The translations under genes were made by a program, and so were the position numbers. This document shows, one piece after another, positions 1-8,825 of a DNA stretch of 64,000 nt. Below the pieces are notes generated by a model. The model saw only the letters and a list, made by a program, of their open reading frames with translations, did no database searches and had not been told where the DNA came from. Each line of letters opens with the position of its first letter. Within the stretch, counting starts at the first letter, position 1. The stretch lies in the NCBI GenBank assembly GCA_038257845.1, contig JBBSQL010000005.1:83497-147496 (forward strand), written 5' to 3'. This DNA comes from JAFDXJ01 sp038257845. Its GTDB lineage: Bacteria > Bacteroidota > Bacteroidia > Chitinophagales > Chitinophagaceae.

Positions 1-2774
1 GCATCCTGTATATCGTAATATTGCTTTTCAACCGCAAGCGCAGCGGCATTCTGGCTTTCAACGGTTGCCACCGGGTAAACATCCTGCTGCTTTTGATCGG
101 TAAGTACCACGCGGATATTACCCAAATGATCTTTTTCAAAATAATCATAATACATGGTATCAGTCTTACCGGCAGTGGCTGGCCGCACCCGGCCTTCTTC
201 CTGGCTTAAAAACTGCAACGTATCATTCTGGTAAACAAACCCGCCGAAATAATCTGTGGTAGTCGTTTTAGATCCCGAGACCGTATTATCTACCGTTACT
301 TTTTTTAATTTATTTCCTGCTGCATCGTACGTATAAGTAATCGTTCCTTTTCCAGTAACTGTAATTGTTTGTGGCAGGTTTAAATAATTATAACTGATAC
401 TGTTGATGGATTTATTTTTGTCTTTGGTAAGATTGCCATTTCCATCATACCAATAATCCTGCGTAGTGTTGTTGTTCACTTCTTTAAAGTCGCCTAAAGT
501 GCTGTTGGGATTATTTGCTGCATCGGTTACATATTTCAAACGGTTGGTGTTCGTAATATATCCATACGTTAAACTGTCAATGATGGAAGAAGTACTTAAA
601 ACCAAACCATTCTGGCTCATGCTGGTAATATTTCCGTTGGCATCATAACTCATATTTTTCAACGTAAAATCTATGCCCGCGCTTACGTCCCAGTTAGCAG
701 AAGTATATTGTGTAAAGTTGGCTTTCTTTAGCCGGTTTACCGGGTCGTTTGTAAAGCCATACGCCCGTTGTTCTCCATCGCCCGCACTGCGCCAGCGGAT
801 ACCGGCAATATTTCCATTGAGCTGCGTGGTGGTAAAACCAAAATCATAATTCAGTTCTGTGCCAAACCAGTTTACTGCATTGTTTTCACCACGCGCATAA
901 TCTTTATTAATGCCTCTCAGCCAGCCGCGCACATTATAAGAATACGCCAATGAATCCAACGGATTGGAAGTGTAGGTATTTGTATTTACTGCATCACGTT
1001 TTTGGCCAATCACTTTTTTCTTTAACTGGCCCAGTTCATCATACTGGTTTTGCGCGATCACTGTTTCGGGGCTGTTGCCGGTTACTTTATTTACAGCGGT
1101 TAATCTTCCTGCTGCATCATAGCTCATCTTTGTCAACACCCTGTATTGCTGCGGGTTCGCGCCCGATTTAGCGTGGCATTCCAGCGTTCTTAATACTTGT
1201 CCGCTAAAACTATATTGCATCACCACCGTATCTTTTCCGCCGGAATTATTAATACTTTGGGTTTCAACCAATCTGCCTCTTTTATCATAAAAACTAACTG
1301 TCCATAAATAGGTATTTGCAGAACCCAGTACTTTTATTTTTGTACCGGTCATTCTTCCTGTAATGTTTGTATAGTCCGCGGTTATTGCCTGTGGGAATGG
1401 AAACGTATTATTGCTTTGCGCATAAAAATAGTTTGTACCAGTAATTCCATTCGCCGTGATAAGCGTACTGCTTAGGCCACTGCCGCTCGATGCAACCCAG
1501 GAATAATTATCATAATAATTACTTGTGAGTATTTCATACCTTGTTGGAGGGTCGGGATAATTTTCACTGTTATACGCGAGCGCCTGGTGATAAGCACGGT
1601 CATTCGGGTCACTCCATAAACCTGTCATAACCGGCCGGTTGAAAACATCATAAGAAGTATAGAGCCATTTTCCTTGCTGGCGTAAAGAACTGTCCTGCGT
1701 CATTACCAGCCTGTCTCTTGTATCATACACCATCCATACTTCACCAGCACCCGGAACGCGTTTGATGATCATCCTGTTTCTTGCATCATATTCATAACTG
1801 AAAGTAAACTCTTTGGCAATCGTTGAATTTTTCCAGGATACATTTTCAAAAGCCCAGTTATTATTTTTTAACCAGTCTGTACCTTGTGGCTGTATCACAT
1901 AGCGCAGGTTTCCCAGGTCATCATAAATATAATAGGTATTTAACCAGCCAGTCGGGCCATTGTAAGTAGTGTTGGAAGCAGCCACCTTCTTAAGAATTAA
2001 TTTACCTGATTTATTTGTGTATTGAACAACATCATAACCTCTTTCATCCGTGGTAATATTTTTACTCAATAATCCTGCTGCATAGAAACCGGTGCTGGTG
2101 GGTGTTTTCCCACTTAAGAAATTTACATTCCATATACGCACGCTATCTGCTAATGTGTTGTTGAAATATTGCATAGATATGCCTATCCCACTTCCCACCC
2201 AGCTATTCCCGGGTGCATAAGATTTGACAGCCCTGTTGGCCGGTGAATTTTCATAATCCGTTTTTCCATAAAAAAATTGTTCGCCCGCGGCATTGTTTGT
2301 GGGATTATAAAAAGCTTTCAGAAAATTATTTTCTTCAGTGAATGCATTTGTTTTGAAGTTGCCATCGGAAGAAGAGCTGATGTAAGGAAGATAACTAAAA
2401 ACTTCTCTGCCAAATTCATCATAAGTTTTGGATGAAACCATATCAAAGCCTAAGGGAGAAACTTTTTCCCCAACTGTTTGAATAGGTCTGCCGAGACCGT
2501 CATAATACTGCGTACTTTGTTTTACTTCTTCAAGTGTTCTTGATGTGGAAGAAAGCGCTGTTGAAGAAGACAATGTCCTGGAAGCGTTCCATTCGCGTAC
2601 ATAGTTCAGTGGCATGGTGCCGCTATATGCCGGGGGTAATGATTGCAGCGTTTGCGTTGGAAGTGGTGGAAAATTACTAGTATTTGGTGTTTGACCAATA
2701 ACAATAACAGGCAGTACGCAAATGCATATAAAAAGTTTATAAAAATTGTTTTGTAATGCTCTAATCATCTTCAT
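1..2774 (-). CDS. RHS/YD-repeat secreted protein with DUF6443 N-terminus, partial (3' end outside window)
   Basis: I translated the minus strand from the ATG at 2774; it stays open for about 924 codons to the left edge, so the C-terminus is missing. The order is a signal peptide (hydrophobic FYKLFICICVLPVIVIG), a DUF6443-like segment (NYVREW...YYDGLGRPIQTV), many YD repeats (YDEFGRE, YDDLGNLRY, YDARNRM, YDAAGRL, YDELGQL, YDANGNI) and, near the edge, the RHS core motif DHLGNIRVVLTD. RHS proteins form a beta-cage shell and often carry a variable C-terminal toxin or effector after the core; here that part is out of view, so no toxin can be claimed. It is the last visible gene of a minus-strand operon, 11 bases after the degenerate peroxidase gene. 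Confidence 0.9.
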   Translation of the reverse strand, partial: MKMIRALQNNFYKLFICICVLPVIVIGQTPNTSNFPPLPTQTLQSLPPAYSGTMPLNYVREWNASRTLSSSTALSSTSRTLEEVKQSTQYYDGLGRPIQTVGEKVSPLGFDMVSSKTYDEFGREVFSYLPYISSSSDGNFKTNAFTEENNFLKAFYNPTNNAAGEQFFYGKTDYENSPANRAVKSYAPGNSWVGSGIGISMQYFNNTLADSVRIWNVNFLSGKTPTSTGFYAAGLLSKNITTDERGYDVVQYTNKSGKLILKKVAASNTTYNGPTGWLNTYYIYDDLGNLRYVIQPQGTDWLKNNNWAFENVSWKNSTIAKEFTFSYEYDARNRMIIKRVPGAGEVWMVYDTRDRLVMTQDSSLRQQGKWLYTSYDVFNRPVMTGLWSDPNDRAYHQALAYNSENYPDPPTRYEILTSNYYDNYSWVASSGSGLSSTLITANGITGTNYFYAQSNNTFPFPQAITADYTNITGRMTGTKIKVLGSANTYLWTVSFYDKRGRLVETQSINNSGGKDTVVMQYSFSGQVLRTLECHAKSGANPQQYRVLTKMSYDAAGRLTAVNKVTGNSPETVIAQNQYDELGQLKKKVIGQKRDAVNTNTYTSNPLDSLAYSYNVRGWLRGINKDYARGENNAVNWFGTELNYDFGFTTTQLNGNIAGIRWRSAGDGEQRAYGFTNDPVNRLKKANFTQYTSANWDVSAGIDFTLKNMSYDANGNITSMSQNGLVLSTSSIIDSLTYGYITNTNRLKYVTDAANNPNSTLGDFKEVNNNTTQDYWYDGNGNLTKDKNKSINSISYNYLNLPQTITVTGKGTITYTYDAAGNKLKKVTVDNTVSGSKTTTTDYFGGFVYQNDTLQFLSQEEGRVRPATAGKTDTMYYDYFEKDHLGNIRVVLTDQKQQDVYPVATVESQNAAALAVEKQYYDIQD

Positions 2775-2785
2775 ATATTCTGTTC

Positions 2786-3295
2786 TTAATTATTAATGGC
2801 ATCCGTGATTAAGGGGTCAAGCGGAGAAACTTCATCCTGAAATACAGCTATAATTCTTCCATTTTCATTGATCAAAATTTTTTGATAATCGCCCGAACAA
2901 ATTCTGTTCATTACTCCGTTTTCAGTTGCCTGGGAAAGCCAATTATATATTGGGTTGGAATTGCTACCTGTAACTTCACTTAGTTCTGCGATAGGAAAAG
3001 TAATCGTCGTACTGTCTGTGATATATTGCATTAGGTCTGTATTCGTTAGAGGTTCATGCCCGAAAGAATTGGAAGGGAAAGCAATTACAACAAGTCTGTT
3101 ATCAAACAAGTTGTATAAAGCCTGAAGCTCATTTAACTGCGATGCATATTCACTGCCCGATGCAATGTTTACCAACAGGATCTTTTTTCCCTGGTAATCA
3201 CTTAAATGAATAGTATCCTGGTTGAGTGTATTTATATTAAAAGAATAAATACTTGTCAAGTTCAGGGAGAAAAATAAAAGCAGGTTGATGAGCAT
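2786..3295 (-). CDS. secreted glutathione peroxidase-fold pseudoenzyme
   Basis: This 169-residue protein has an N-terminal hydrophobic signal and a thioredoxin/glutathione peroxidase fold. Conserved landmarks are ILLVNIAS (40-46), IAFPSNSFG (71-79), NPIYNWL (114-120) and ILINENGRIIAVF (140-152). Aligned with the intact homologue at 24917-25477, all four catalytic positions are changed: Cys to Ser48, the Gln of the GGQE motif to a shortened FGHEP, and Trp-Asn to Gly135-Asp136. It is therefore probably not a peroxidase and may be a binding or chaperone-like module. It lies 11 bases from each flanking RHS gene, so it is co-transcribed with them. A role with the RHS proteins (partner, chaperone or immunity) is inference from position only. 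Confidence 0.8.
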   Translation of the reverse strand: MLINLLLFFSLNLTSIYSFNINTLNQDTIHLSDYQGKKILLVNIASGSEYASQLNELQALYNLFDNRLVVIAFPSNSFGHEPLTNTDLMQYITDSTTITFPIAELSEVTGSNSNPIYNWLSQATENGVMNRICSGDYQKILINENGRIIAVFQDEVSPLDPLITDAINN

Positions 3296-3306
3296 AAAAT
3301 TAATTT

Positions 3307-6300
3307 TTAAAAATCACAATAATCAAGGTTTGTAGTGGTATAATACATTTTGCTACCATCACTCCATAACCAATGATAATAACAAGTCCAGAGACCCCCT
3401 AGTGGATCTTGAGCTATTGCATCAACAACTTTGATCCCGGTTTCACAAAGATCATTAATACATTTTATATTTTCACCTACACAATTCGTACACTTCTTGG
3501 TGCAGGCGCCGTTTGCATTCGCAGTATTTTGACCATTGGCAACAAGTTCTCTCTGCGCTTTACTATTTGCATCAGCCTGTGATACTGTTGAAAAATATTT
3601 ACCCGCAGGAATAGAATAAACATAAGGGACAGCATAGTAATTTGTAAGGCAGGCCTGGCAATAAAATGTTTGAGACATCAACGGGTTAAACCATGCTTTC
3701 ACCGTTTGAGTGGGATCAGGCTGATTATACGAATAATCTAATTTCTTTAAATAATTATTTTCAAAATCGCGAACAGTTTTTAACCTGTTCAAACCATCAT
3801 AATCAAAAGAAGTTGTTTTATTATTTTCATCTGTGATAGAAGTAACGCCAACGAGATTTTGATAGGTGTACGTTGTCACGAATGCGTTCGGAAGGCCTGT
3901 CCTGATATTATTTAGTTCCGGTATTAATTCTTCACTTCCATAAACATTAATTACAGAAGTATCCACAGACAACTTATTTTTTGCCTGAGTATAAGATGCG
4001 CCAACAATTTTGGCCACCGGGAACAAATTATTATATCCATAAATAATTGAAGTAAGAATACCATTCCGGCCTTTGAACTCCAGGATGTTACCGGCTTTGT
4101 CATATTTTGTAATTGCGCCTTCAATCTCTAAAGGATTAGCAAGTGTTCCTTTATATATTGAATCAGGCAGGTAATTGCTATTGCTCCATTTTTTGTAATT
4201 TGTATTTACTTCAACATTTTTTATACTGTTTGTAAAAGTTTGCACATCAATTACAGGCGAAGAAATATTTTTACTTTGCATGTCATTATACACATCAATA
4301 TTTGTATAATCATTCGGGTATTTAAAAACTGTGCGCTTTAAATTTCCTTTGCTATCATAAGTATCGGTTTTGCTAAGTTGCAAATTGACACTGTCATCAT
4401 AATAATAAACCGATACTTGAGATACAGGATTTAATCCATTTTGATCATAGGTGATATCCGTAGAAGAATCCTGGTAAATCCATTTTGATAAATAATCATA
4501 CCTGGTCATATCAAATGAACTAAGAAAACTAGATAAAACAACTGCGCAATTTGTACTATCTAATGTCGCGGAGTTTACATATTTCTGATTAATTGAATAT
4601 CCATAAACCCACTTTGTTTTTCGCGTGTCAAGTTTATATGTATTTATCTTTTTATTTATGGGAATAAGTGTATTTGTATTATCCAGCTTGTAAGTTGTTT
4701 CATCTTTTACTTTAGAATTTAAAAGACTTGAAGCGTTACTATAAGGAGCGCCAACTACACCATCCCCCCACAAAATATATCCGGGCGCGTCAGTTAATGC
4801 ATTAAAGTTTGTTTCAGATGCACCTCCCGCAAGGCTATCACCATTACTTTCAACCACTGTACCGTAGCTTATTAATGCAGATTGAAAATTCAGCAAAGTC
4901 ACAATAGAATTTGAATACATAGCAATATGATGATATACACCGTCACCAGAAGGAACCCCCGGTACACAAGAAACCCTTGTATCAAATACCTTTTTGTATA
5001 TAGGATGCGGAATGCCGATCAGTGATGAATTATTTAAACTATTAATCTTGCCATAATAATATCTTTTTACAATTGGTTTTTCATCATTATTAGGTGATGT
5101 GAAAATTGATTTAACTCTTATTCCACCTATTGACACAGAATTAGTTGTCGAACCAATATTTGGAATAAAATTTATTGTAACTTTTGTAGTAACAACAGTA
5201 CCCTTTGCCTTTACCGTTACTGAATACCTGCCTGTTGTAATTGTCCTAAAACTATCCAGAATATTTGTACCTGGAGTTACTTTCATTTGCGAATAAACAA
5301 CCTGTCCAGATGGATTTAGAATTTGCAACGTGCCAAAATTATGTTGGGAGTCAAAATCTCCTGTACCGGAATTATCAATACAATTGATAACTATCGGTAT
5401 GTTTTGATTTGTATTTACAACAAAAGAAGAAGTATCACTTTTTTCGTCTGAAATTGCAGTACCGGTTACCCTGCTAAAAAGCTCATGGACATTTCCAGTT
5501 GGTAAATTTTGCATCACTTCATTTGATTCATAAACTAAACTGTCAAAACCACCAGTTGGATACATGATTTTTGAAAGCATGCCTTTTACTGCATATTTAA
5601 AATCTGGCTCCCTGTTAGCAGTTGCAAACTTGAATCTTACTCTATCATCTGACAAGTCCGGTAGTGGTATTAAAGTACTATTGTTTTTTCCATTAAAATA
5701 CCCCCAGTGATCCTGTGCATAAGATAAACGTGGTGGCCTTCCAAGTGGATCATTGTAGGCAAATGTATGTTTCAGTAATAAACTGGAATCAGCGTTTCTT
5801 TGAATTAAACCTATTAAATAAGGCGTTCTGGTAATGCCATTAAATGATCTTCCATTATAGTTTGCAGAAGTATCAGTTTTATATAAAAAATTCCATATAT
5901 TAGTAACTCCAACACTTCCAGTTGCAAGATTGGTTTGTGTTATTTTGCTAATCAATTTGTCCGCACAATCTTCCCTTGTTGTATAATCAAATTTTATTAG
6001 CTGGTTACCTGGAGCCCGGATCTCATCAAGCAGTACACCCTTAGTTCGGCTTACATTTATACAACTCGTATTTGGTATGGCTGTTGCAAATTTTGTGGCA
6101 CAATCTCCACCTCCTGAACCGCCATCCAGTTGGGCAATTAATGTCCAATACATCGTTTCAGAGACACCATTATCATACGTATATTCCAAGGGTGTATAAT
6201 TGAAAAAAATGGCATCGCCATTTGGATGTTCTATTTTAGTCAGATACCAGGCTGTTGGTATATATGTTTCAAATGTTTTACCGCATAGCTGCTCTCTTTT

Positions 6301-6972
6301 AGTTGTTTCAGTGGCACTGCTACCACCAAAATAATAAGAAACGCCATCTGGTGTTGTAATTTTAAAATTCCAATAAGAACTTGTAAACTGGTATTCAAAT
6401 TTGAACTTGCTGGGAATTATTGGAACAATTTGCATATTATCATCCAAAACAAAACTTCCTGAATAACCATCAAAATTAAAGTTGAACAGATCAGGCTCAG
6501 AGTCATAACCTGTGGGACTATACGTATTTACAATCCTGTACATAAAATTGTATGTAGAGACATTGGTTCCCACTTCGGCATAAGGTACATGGCGTATATT
6601 TAATTCATCTGGTTTTCCCCGCATAATTCTCGTAATCACACCACCTGCCAAAATTGTCCAGCCCATACCAACACGGGAGGCTACTTCATCAACTTTAATT
6701 CCTGTAGAACTATAGCCCAGGCTTATGCCGGTTGAAATTTTTCTTAAAGATATATTTGTTATGGGAATATTTATATTAGGAGCGCCGGTGTTTTGATTGA
6801 TATTTATACCTCCATATTTTATTATTGACGCCGCATTTGGGGCTGGAGGTAAAAAATCTACCAGCTTTCCAAAATCACTTGAGTCAACATTTTGTCCCTG
6901 GCTATAAACAGCATTCGGACCAGCTATTGACAATAAAAAATAATAAAATAAAATCAAAGAAATCTTTCTCAT
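3307..6972 (-). CDS. RHS/YD-repeat secreted protein with C-terminal DUF5977 and Cys-rich tail
   Basis: The ORF is open from 7023, but I place the start at the internal ATG at 6972 (1221 residues) because a signal peptide begins there (MRKISLILFYYFLLSIAG). The N-terminal part (SpvB-like GININQNTGAPNINIPI and GMGWTILAGGVITR) leads into YD repeats (YDSKGNLKR, YDKAGNILEF, YDGLNRLKTV). After the repeats there is no RHS core. Instead comes a DUF5977-type module (FNPLMSQTFYCQAC, IPAGKYFSTVSQADANSKA, ANGQNTANANGAC) and a Cys-rich end (CTKKCTNC, CINDLC). It lies between the barrel protein and the degenerate peroxidase in one operon. It is probably exported to the cell surface. The function of the tail is unknown. 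Confidence 0.88.
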   Translation of the reverse strand: MRKISLILFYYFLLSIAGPNAVYSQGQNVDSSDFGKLVDFLPPAPNAASIIKYGGININQNTGAPNINIPITNISLRKISTGISLGYSSTGIKVDEVASRVGMGWTILAGGVITRIMRGKPDELNIRHVPYAEVGTNVSTYNFMYRIVNTYSPTGYDSEPDLFNFNFDGYSGSFVLDDNMQIVPIIPSKFKFEYQFTSSYWNFKITTPDGVSYYFGGSSATETTKREQLCGKTFETYIPTAWYLTKIEHPNGDAIFFNYTPLEYTYDNGVSETMYWTLIAQLDGGSGGGDCATKFATAIPNTSCINVSRTKGVLLDEIRAPGNQLIKFDYTTREDCADKLISKITQTNLATGSVGVTNIWNFLYKTDTSANYNGRSFNGITRTPYLIGLIQRNADSSLLLKHTFAYNDPLGRPPRLSYAQDHWGYFNGKNNSTLIPLPDLSDDRVRFKFATANREPDFKYAVKGMLSKIMYPTGGFDSLVYESNEVMQNLPTGNVHELFSRVTGTAISDEKSDTSSFVVNTNQNIPIVINCIDNSGTGDFDSQHNFGTLQILNPSGQVVYSQMKVTPGTNILDSFRTITTGRYSVTVKAKGTVVTTKVTINFIPNIGSTTNSVSIGGIRVKSIFTSPNNDEKPIVKRYYYGKINSLNNSSLIGIPHPIYKKVFDTRVSCVPGVPSGDGVYHHIAMYSNSIVTLLNFQSALISYGTVVESNGDSLAGGASETNFNALTDAPGYILWGDGVVGAPYSNASSLLNSKVKDETTYKLDNTNTLIPINKKINTYKLDTRKTKWVYGYSINQKYVNSATLDSTNCAVVLSSFLSSFDMTRYDYLSKWIYQDSSTDITYDQNGLNPVSQVSVYYYDDSVNLQLSKTDTYDSKGNLKRTVFKYPNDYTNIDVYNDMQSKNISSPVIDVQTFTNSIKNVEVNTNYKKWSNSNYLPDSIYKGTLANPLEIEGAITKYDKAGNILEFKGRNGILTSIIYGYNNLFPVAKIVGASYTQAKNKLSVDTSVINVYGSEELIPELNNIRTGLPNAFVTTYTYQNLVGVTSITDENNKTTSFDYDGLNRLKTVRDFENNYLKKLDYSYNQPDPTQTVKAWFNPLMSQTFYCQACLTNYYAVPYVYSIPAGKYFSTVSQADANSKAQRELVANGQNTANANGACTKKCTNCVGENIKCINDLCETGIKVVDAIAQDPLGGLWTCYYHWLWSDGSKMYYTTTNLDYCDF

Positions 6973-7006
6973 ATAATTAATAATTATTAAAAATCTTTCA
7001 TCGTTT

Positions 7007-8482
7007 TTAAAATCCCCACCCAATCCTAAATTTCAAAGCCTGGCCCGGTGGGTTTTGATTATTATGTAAAAAATCGTACAGCACCTGCATGCTGCCTTCT
7101 CTTTTTTTACCAATCTTATATTTTTTACTAATACCCAATAATGCACTTCGCTGCCATATATCAATATTGTTTTGCAGTTCCTGTAAATTCCGAAAACTGC
7201 TCAAATAGTTGTATTCAAAACCACCACTAAGCCAAAAACTTCCTTTAGCTTTAATTTCTAAATAACTCCTTAGCCCGATACCCTGGCTGCTTAATTGAAT
7301 ATCTTTTAAACCAGATCCCCAACCCATCTTATAACTTGCACCAATTCCTATTTTCTTTTTATCATCAATTTTATATCCCAGGGATAAGGCAAAGTCCGTT
7401 GTTATCGGTAAAACATAATTGCTGGGCTGATTTTGCAGGTTTACTCCGTATTCAAGCCTTTGAAAAAAAGTTTTGGTTTTTTCTTCGTTGGGTTTAAAAT
7501 CAGGCATAGTCATTTCACCATCGCCACTGTTGGTTCCCAGTTGGTTTAATTTATCTTTTAATTGATTGAGTTGTGTATTCGCGGCATCCATTTGTTGTTG
7601 TAAAAAATTACCGCCCACACCACCTCCTGATGAAATATTTCCCATGCGGGAATTGATCAGGCTTTGCACATTAGATCTTGTTTGTAATCCAGCCAGTGCC
7701 TGTGCTGTTCCATAATTATCAGGCAGCGGGAATAGCATCGCGAGGTAACTATTTTTTTGCCAGAAATTTTCAAAAGCAGGCAGCTCCCTAACTATACCAA
7801 GCACTTTATCTTTCAGTTTATTTTTATCATTTAATAATTCCTTGTATTCACTTAATCTTTGCTGGTAATAATAAACTTCTTTATTAATTCCTTCCAGTTG
7901 TTTACTGACATTGCTATTGAGTAATTTATCTTTCAGGAATGCTTCTCTTTCACGCACATATTGCTGAATATCATTTGCTTGTTGCATAGATGCCTGCAAT
8001 GATTGAACCTGCGTTTGCAAAGTTTTTATTTGTTCAATATTTTGTAATGGCAGGTTTTTATTTTCAAGGAAAAAATTCAGCGAAGTTTGAATACTATCAA
8101 TTCCCGGAACATATTCCTTTAAAGGAAATTTGTTCAGTTTGTCAGTAAGTGTAGTAGAATTTTTTTGTAATTGTTTGTATTGATCAGAAATTTCAGGAGT
8201 GAATAATTGATTAGCCGTGACACTATCCGTTTTTAATATTGCTGTTTTTAATTTATCTTCTTTACGAAGCATTTTATCCAGCAATTTCTTGTTCTGCTTT
8301 TCTATTGTTGATTGAAGATTTTCATACTGCTTTTGCAGGCCGGAAAGTGTTTTTGTGGAAATATTAAAAATGCCTGCAGATTCATCGTTCTTTATTTCAT
8401 CTTGAGCAAAAGATGAACAAGTCAATAAAAGCGAACATATTATTAAACCGGTAATTGATACTATTTGAGTTGAAAAACGCAT
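7007..8482 (-). CDS. coiled-coil protein with C-terminal outer-membrane beta-barrel, RHS-linked
   Basis: This 491-residue protein starts with a signal peptide (VSITGLIICSLLLTCSSFA). Residues about 35-240 are rich in Lys, Gln, Glu and Leu and read as a long coiled coil. A Gly/Ser linker (NISSGGGVGG) and a second short helical stretch follow. From about residue 335 alternating hydrophobic strands (FALSLGYKI, KIGIGASYKMGWG, FWLSGGFEYNY) end in FRIGWGF with a terminal Phe, as in outer-membrane barrels. It is the first gene of the RHS operon, downstream of the promoter at 8554-8586. Its stop lies within the 5' extension of the next ORF, 34 bases before the preferred RHS start. I do not recognise a named family; an anchor or export role for the RHS proteins is inference. 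Confidence 0.8.
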   Translation of the reverse strand: MRFSTQIVSITGLIICSLLLTCSSFAQDEIKNDESAGIFNISTKTLSGLQKQYENLQSTIEKQNKKLLDKMLRKEDKLKTAILKTDSVTANQLFTPEISDQYKQLQKNSTTLTDKLNKFPLKEYVPGIDSIQTSLNFFLENKNLPLQNIEQIKTLQTQVQSLQASMQQANDIQQYVREREAFLKDKLLNSNVSKQLEGINKEVYYYQQRLSEYKELLNDKNKLKDKVLGIVRELPAFENFWQKNSYLAMLFPLPDNYGTAQALAGLQTRSNVQSLINSRMGNISSGGGVGGNFLQQQMDAANTQLNQLKDKLNQLGTNSGDGEMTMPDFKPNEEKTKTFFQRLEYGVNLQNQPSNYVLPITTDFALSLGYKIDDKKKIGIGASYKMGWGSGLKDIQLSSQGIGLRSYLEIKAKGSFWLSGGFEYNYLSSFRNLQELQNNIDIWQRSALLGISKKYKIGKKREGSMQVLYDFLHNNQNPPGQALKFRIGWGF

Positions 8483-8553
8483 GTTTATGTTAACTAAAAA
8501 TTTGAAACAATTTTTGGATTTTCTACTAATTCCAGGCGATACTAAATATTCGG

Positions 8554-8586
8554 CAAAGGTGCTTTCATTTATATTTCTATAACAAT
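8554..8586 (-). promoter_or_regulatory. Bacteroidota-type promoter of the RHS operon
   Basis: On the minus strand ATTG (8586-8583) and CACCTTTG (8561-8554) are separated by 21 bases. This fits the -33 TTTG / -7 TAnnTTTG pattern except for C instead of T at the first -7 base. The predicted leader to the ATG at 8482 is about 65 nt. The rest of the 343-base gap 8483-8825 shows only AT-rich sequence and the possible promoter at 8814. Confidence 0.5.
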
Positions 8587-8813
8587 ACTACAACGTTTTA
8601 TTAACAAAACAAATTTTTCTTTAGGATTTTTTAAAACGACTAATTTTCTTGCAGGATTTATACTGCCCTATTATTTTGCCACCTCAATCACAGGAAGTAC
8701 AAGAGTGAAACCTGATCAAGCGGGATTAGCAACGAAAGCATTGTCAAACCGAAAAACTACGCCGGTAACCCACATACAAAGCTCCCTCCCACCAATAATT
8801 TCAACCGAAACCT

Positions 8814-8821
8814 TATATTTG
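8814..8821 (+). promoter_or_regulatory. -7 element TATATTTG abutting the penicillin acylase start
   Basis: TATATTTG is an exact TAnnTTTG match ending five bases before the ATG at 8826, which would give a leaderless or nearly leaderless mRNA. No clear -33 TTTG is seen at the expected spacing, so the call is weak. Confidence 0.3.
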
Positions 8822-8825
8822 TTTC

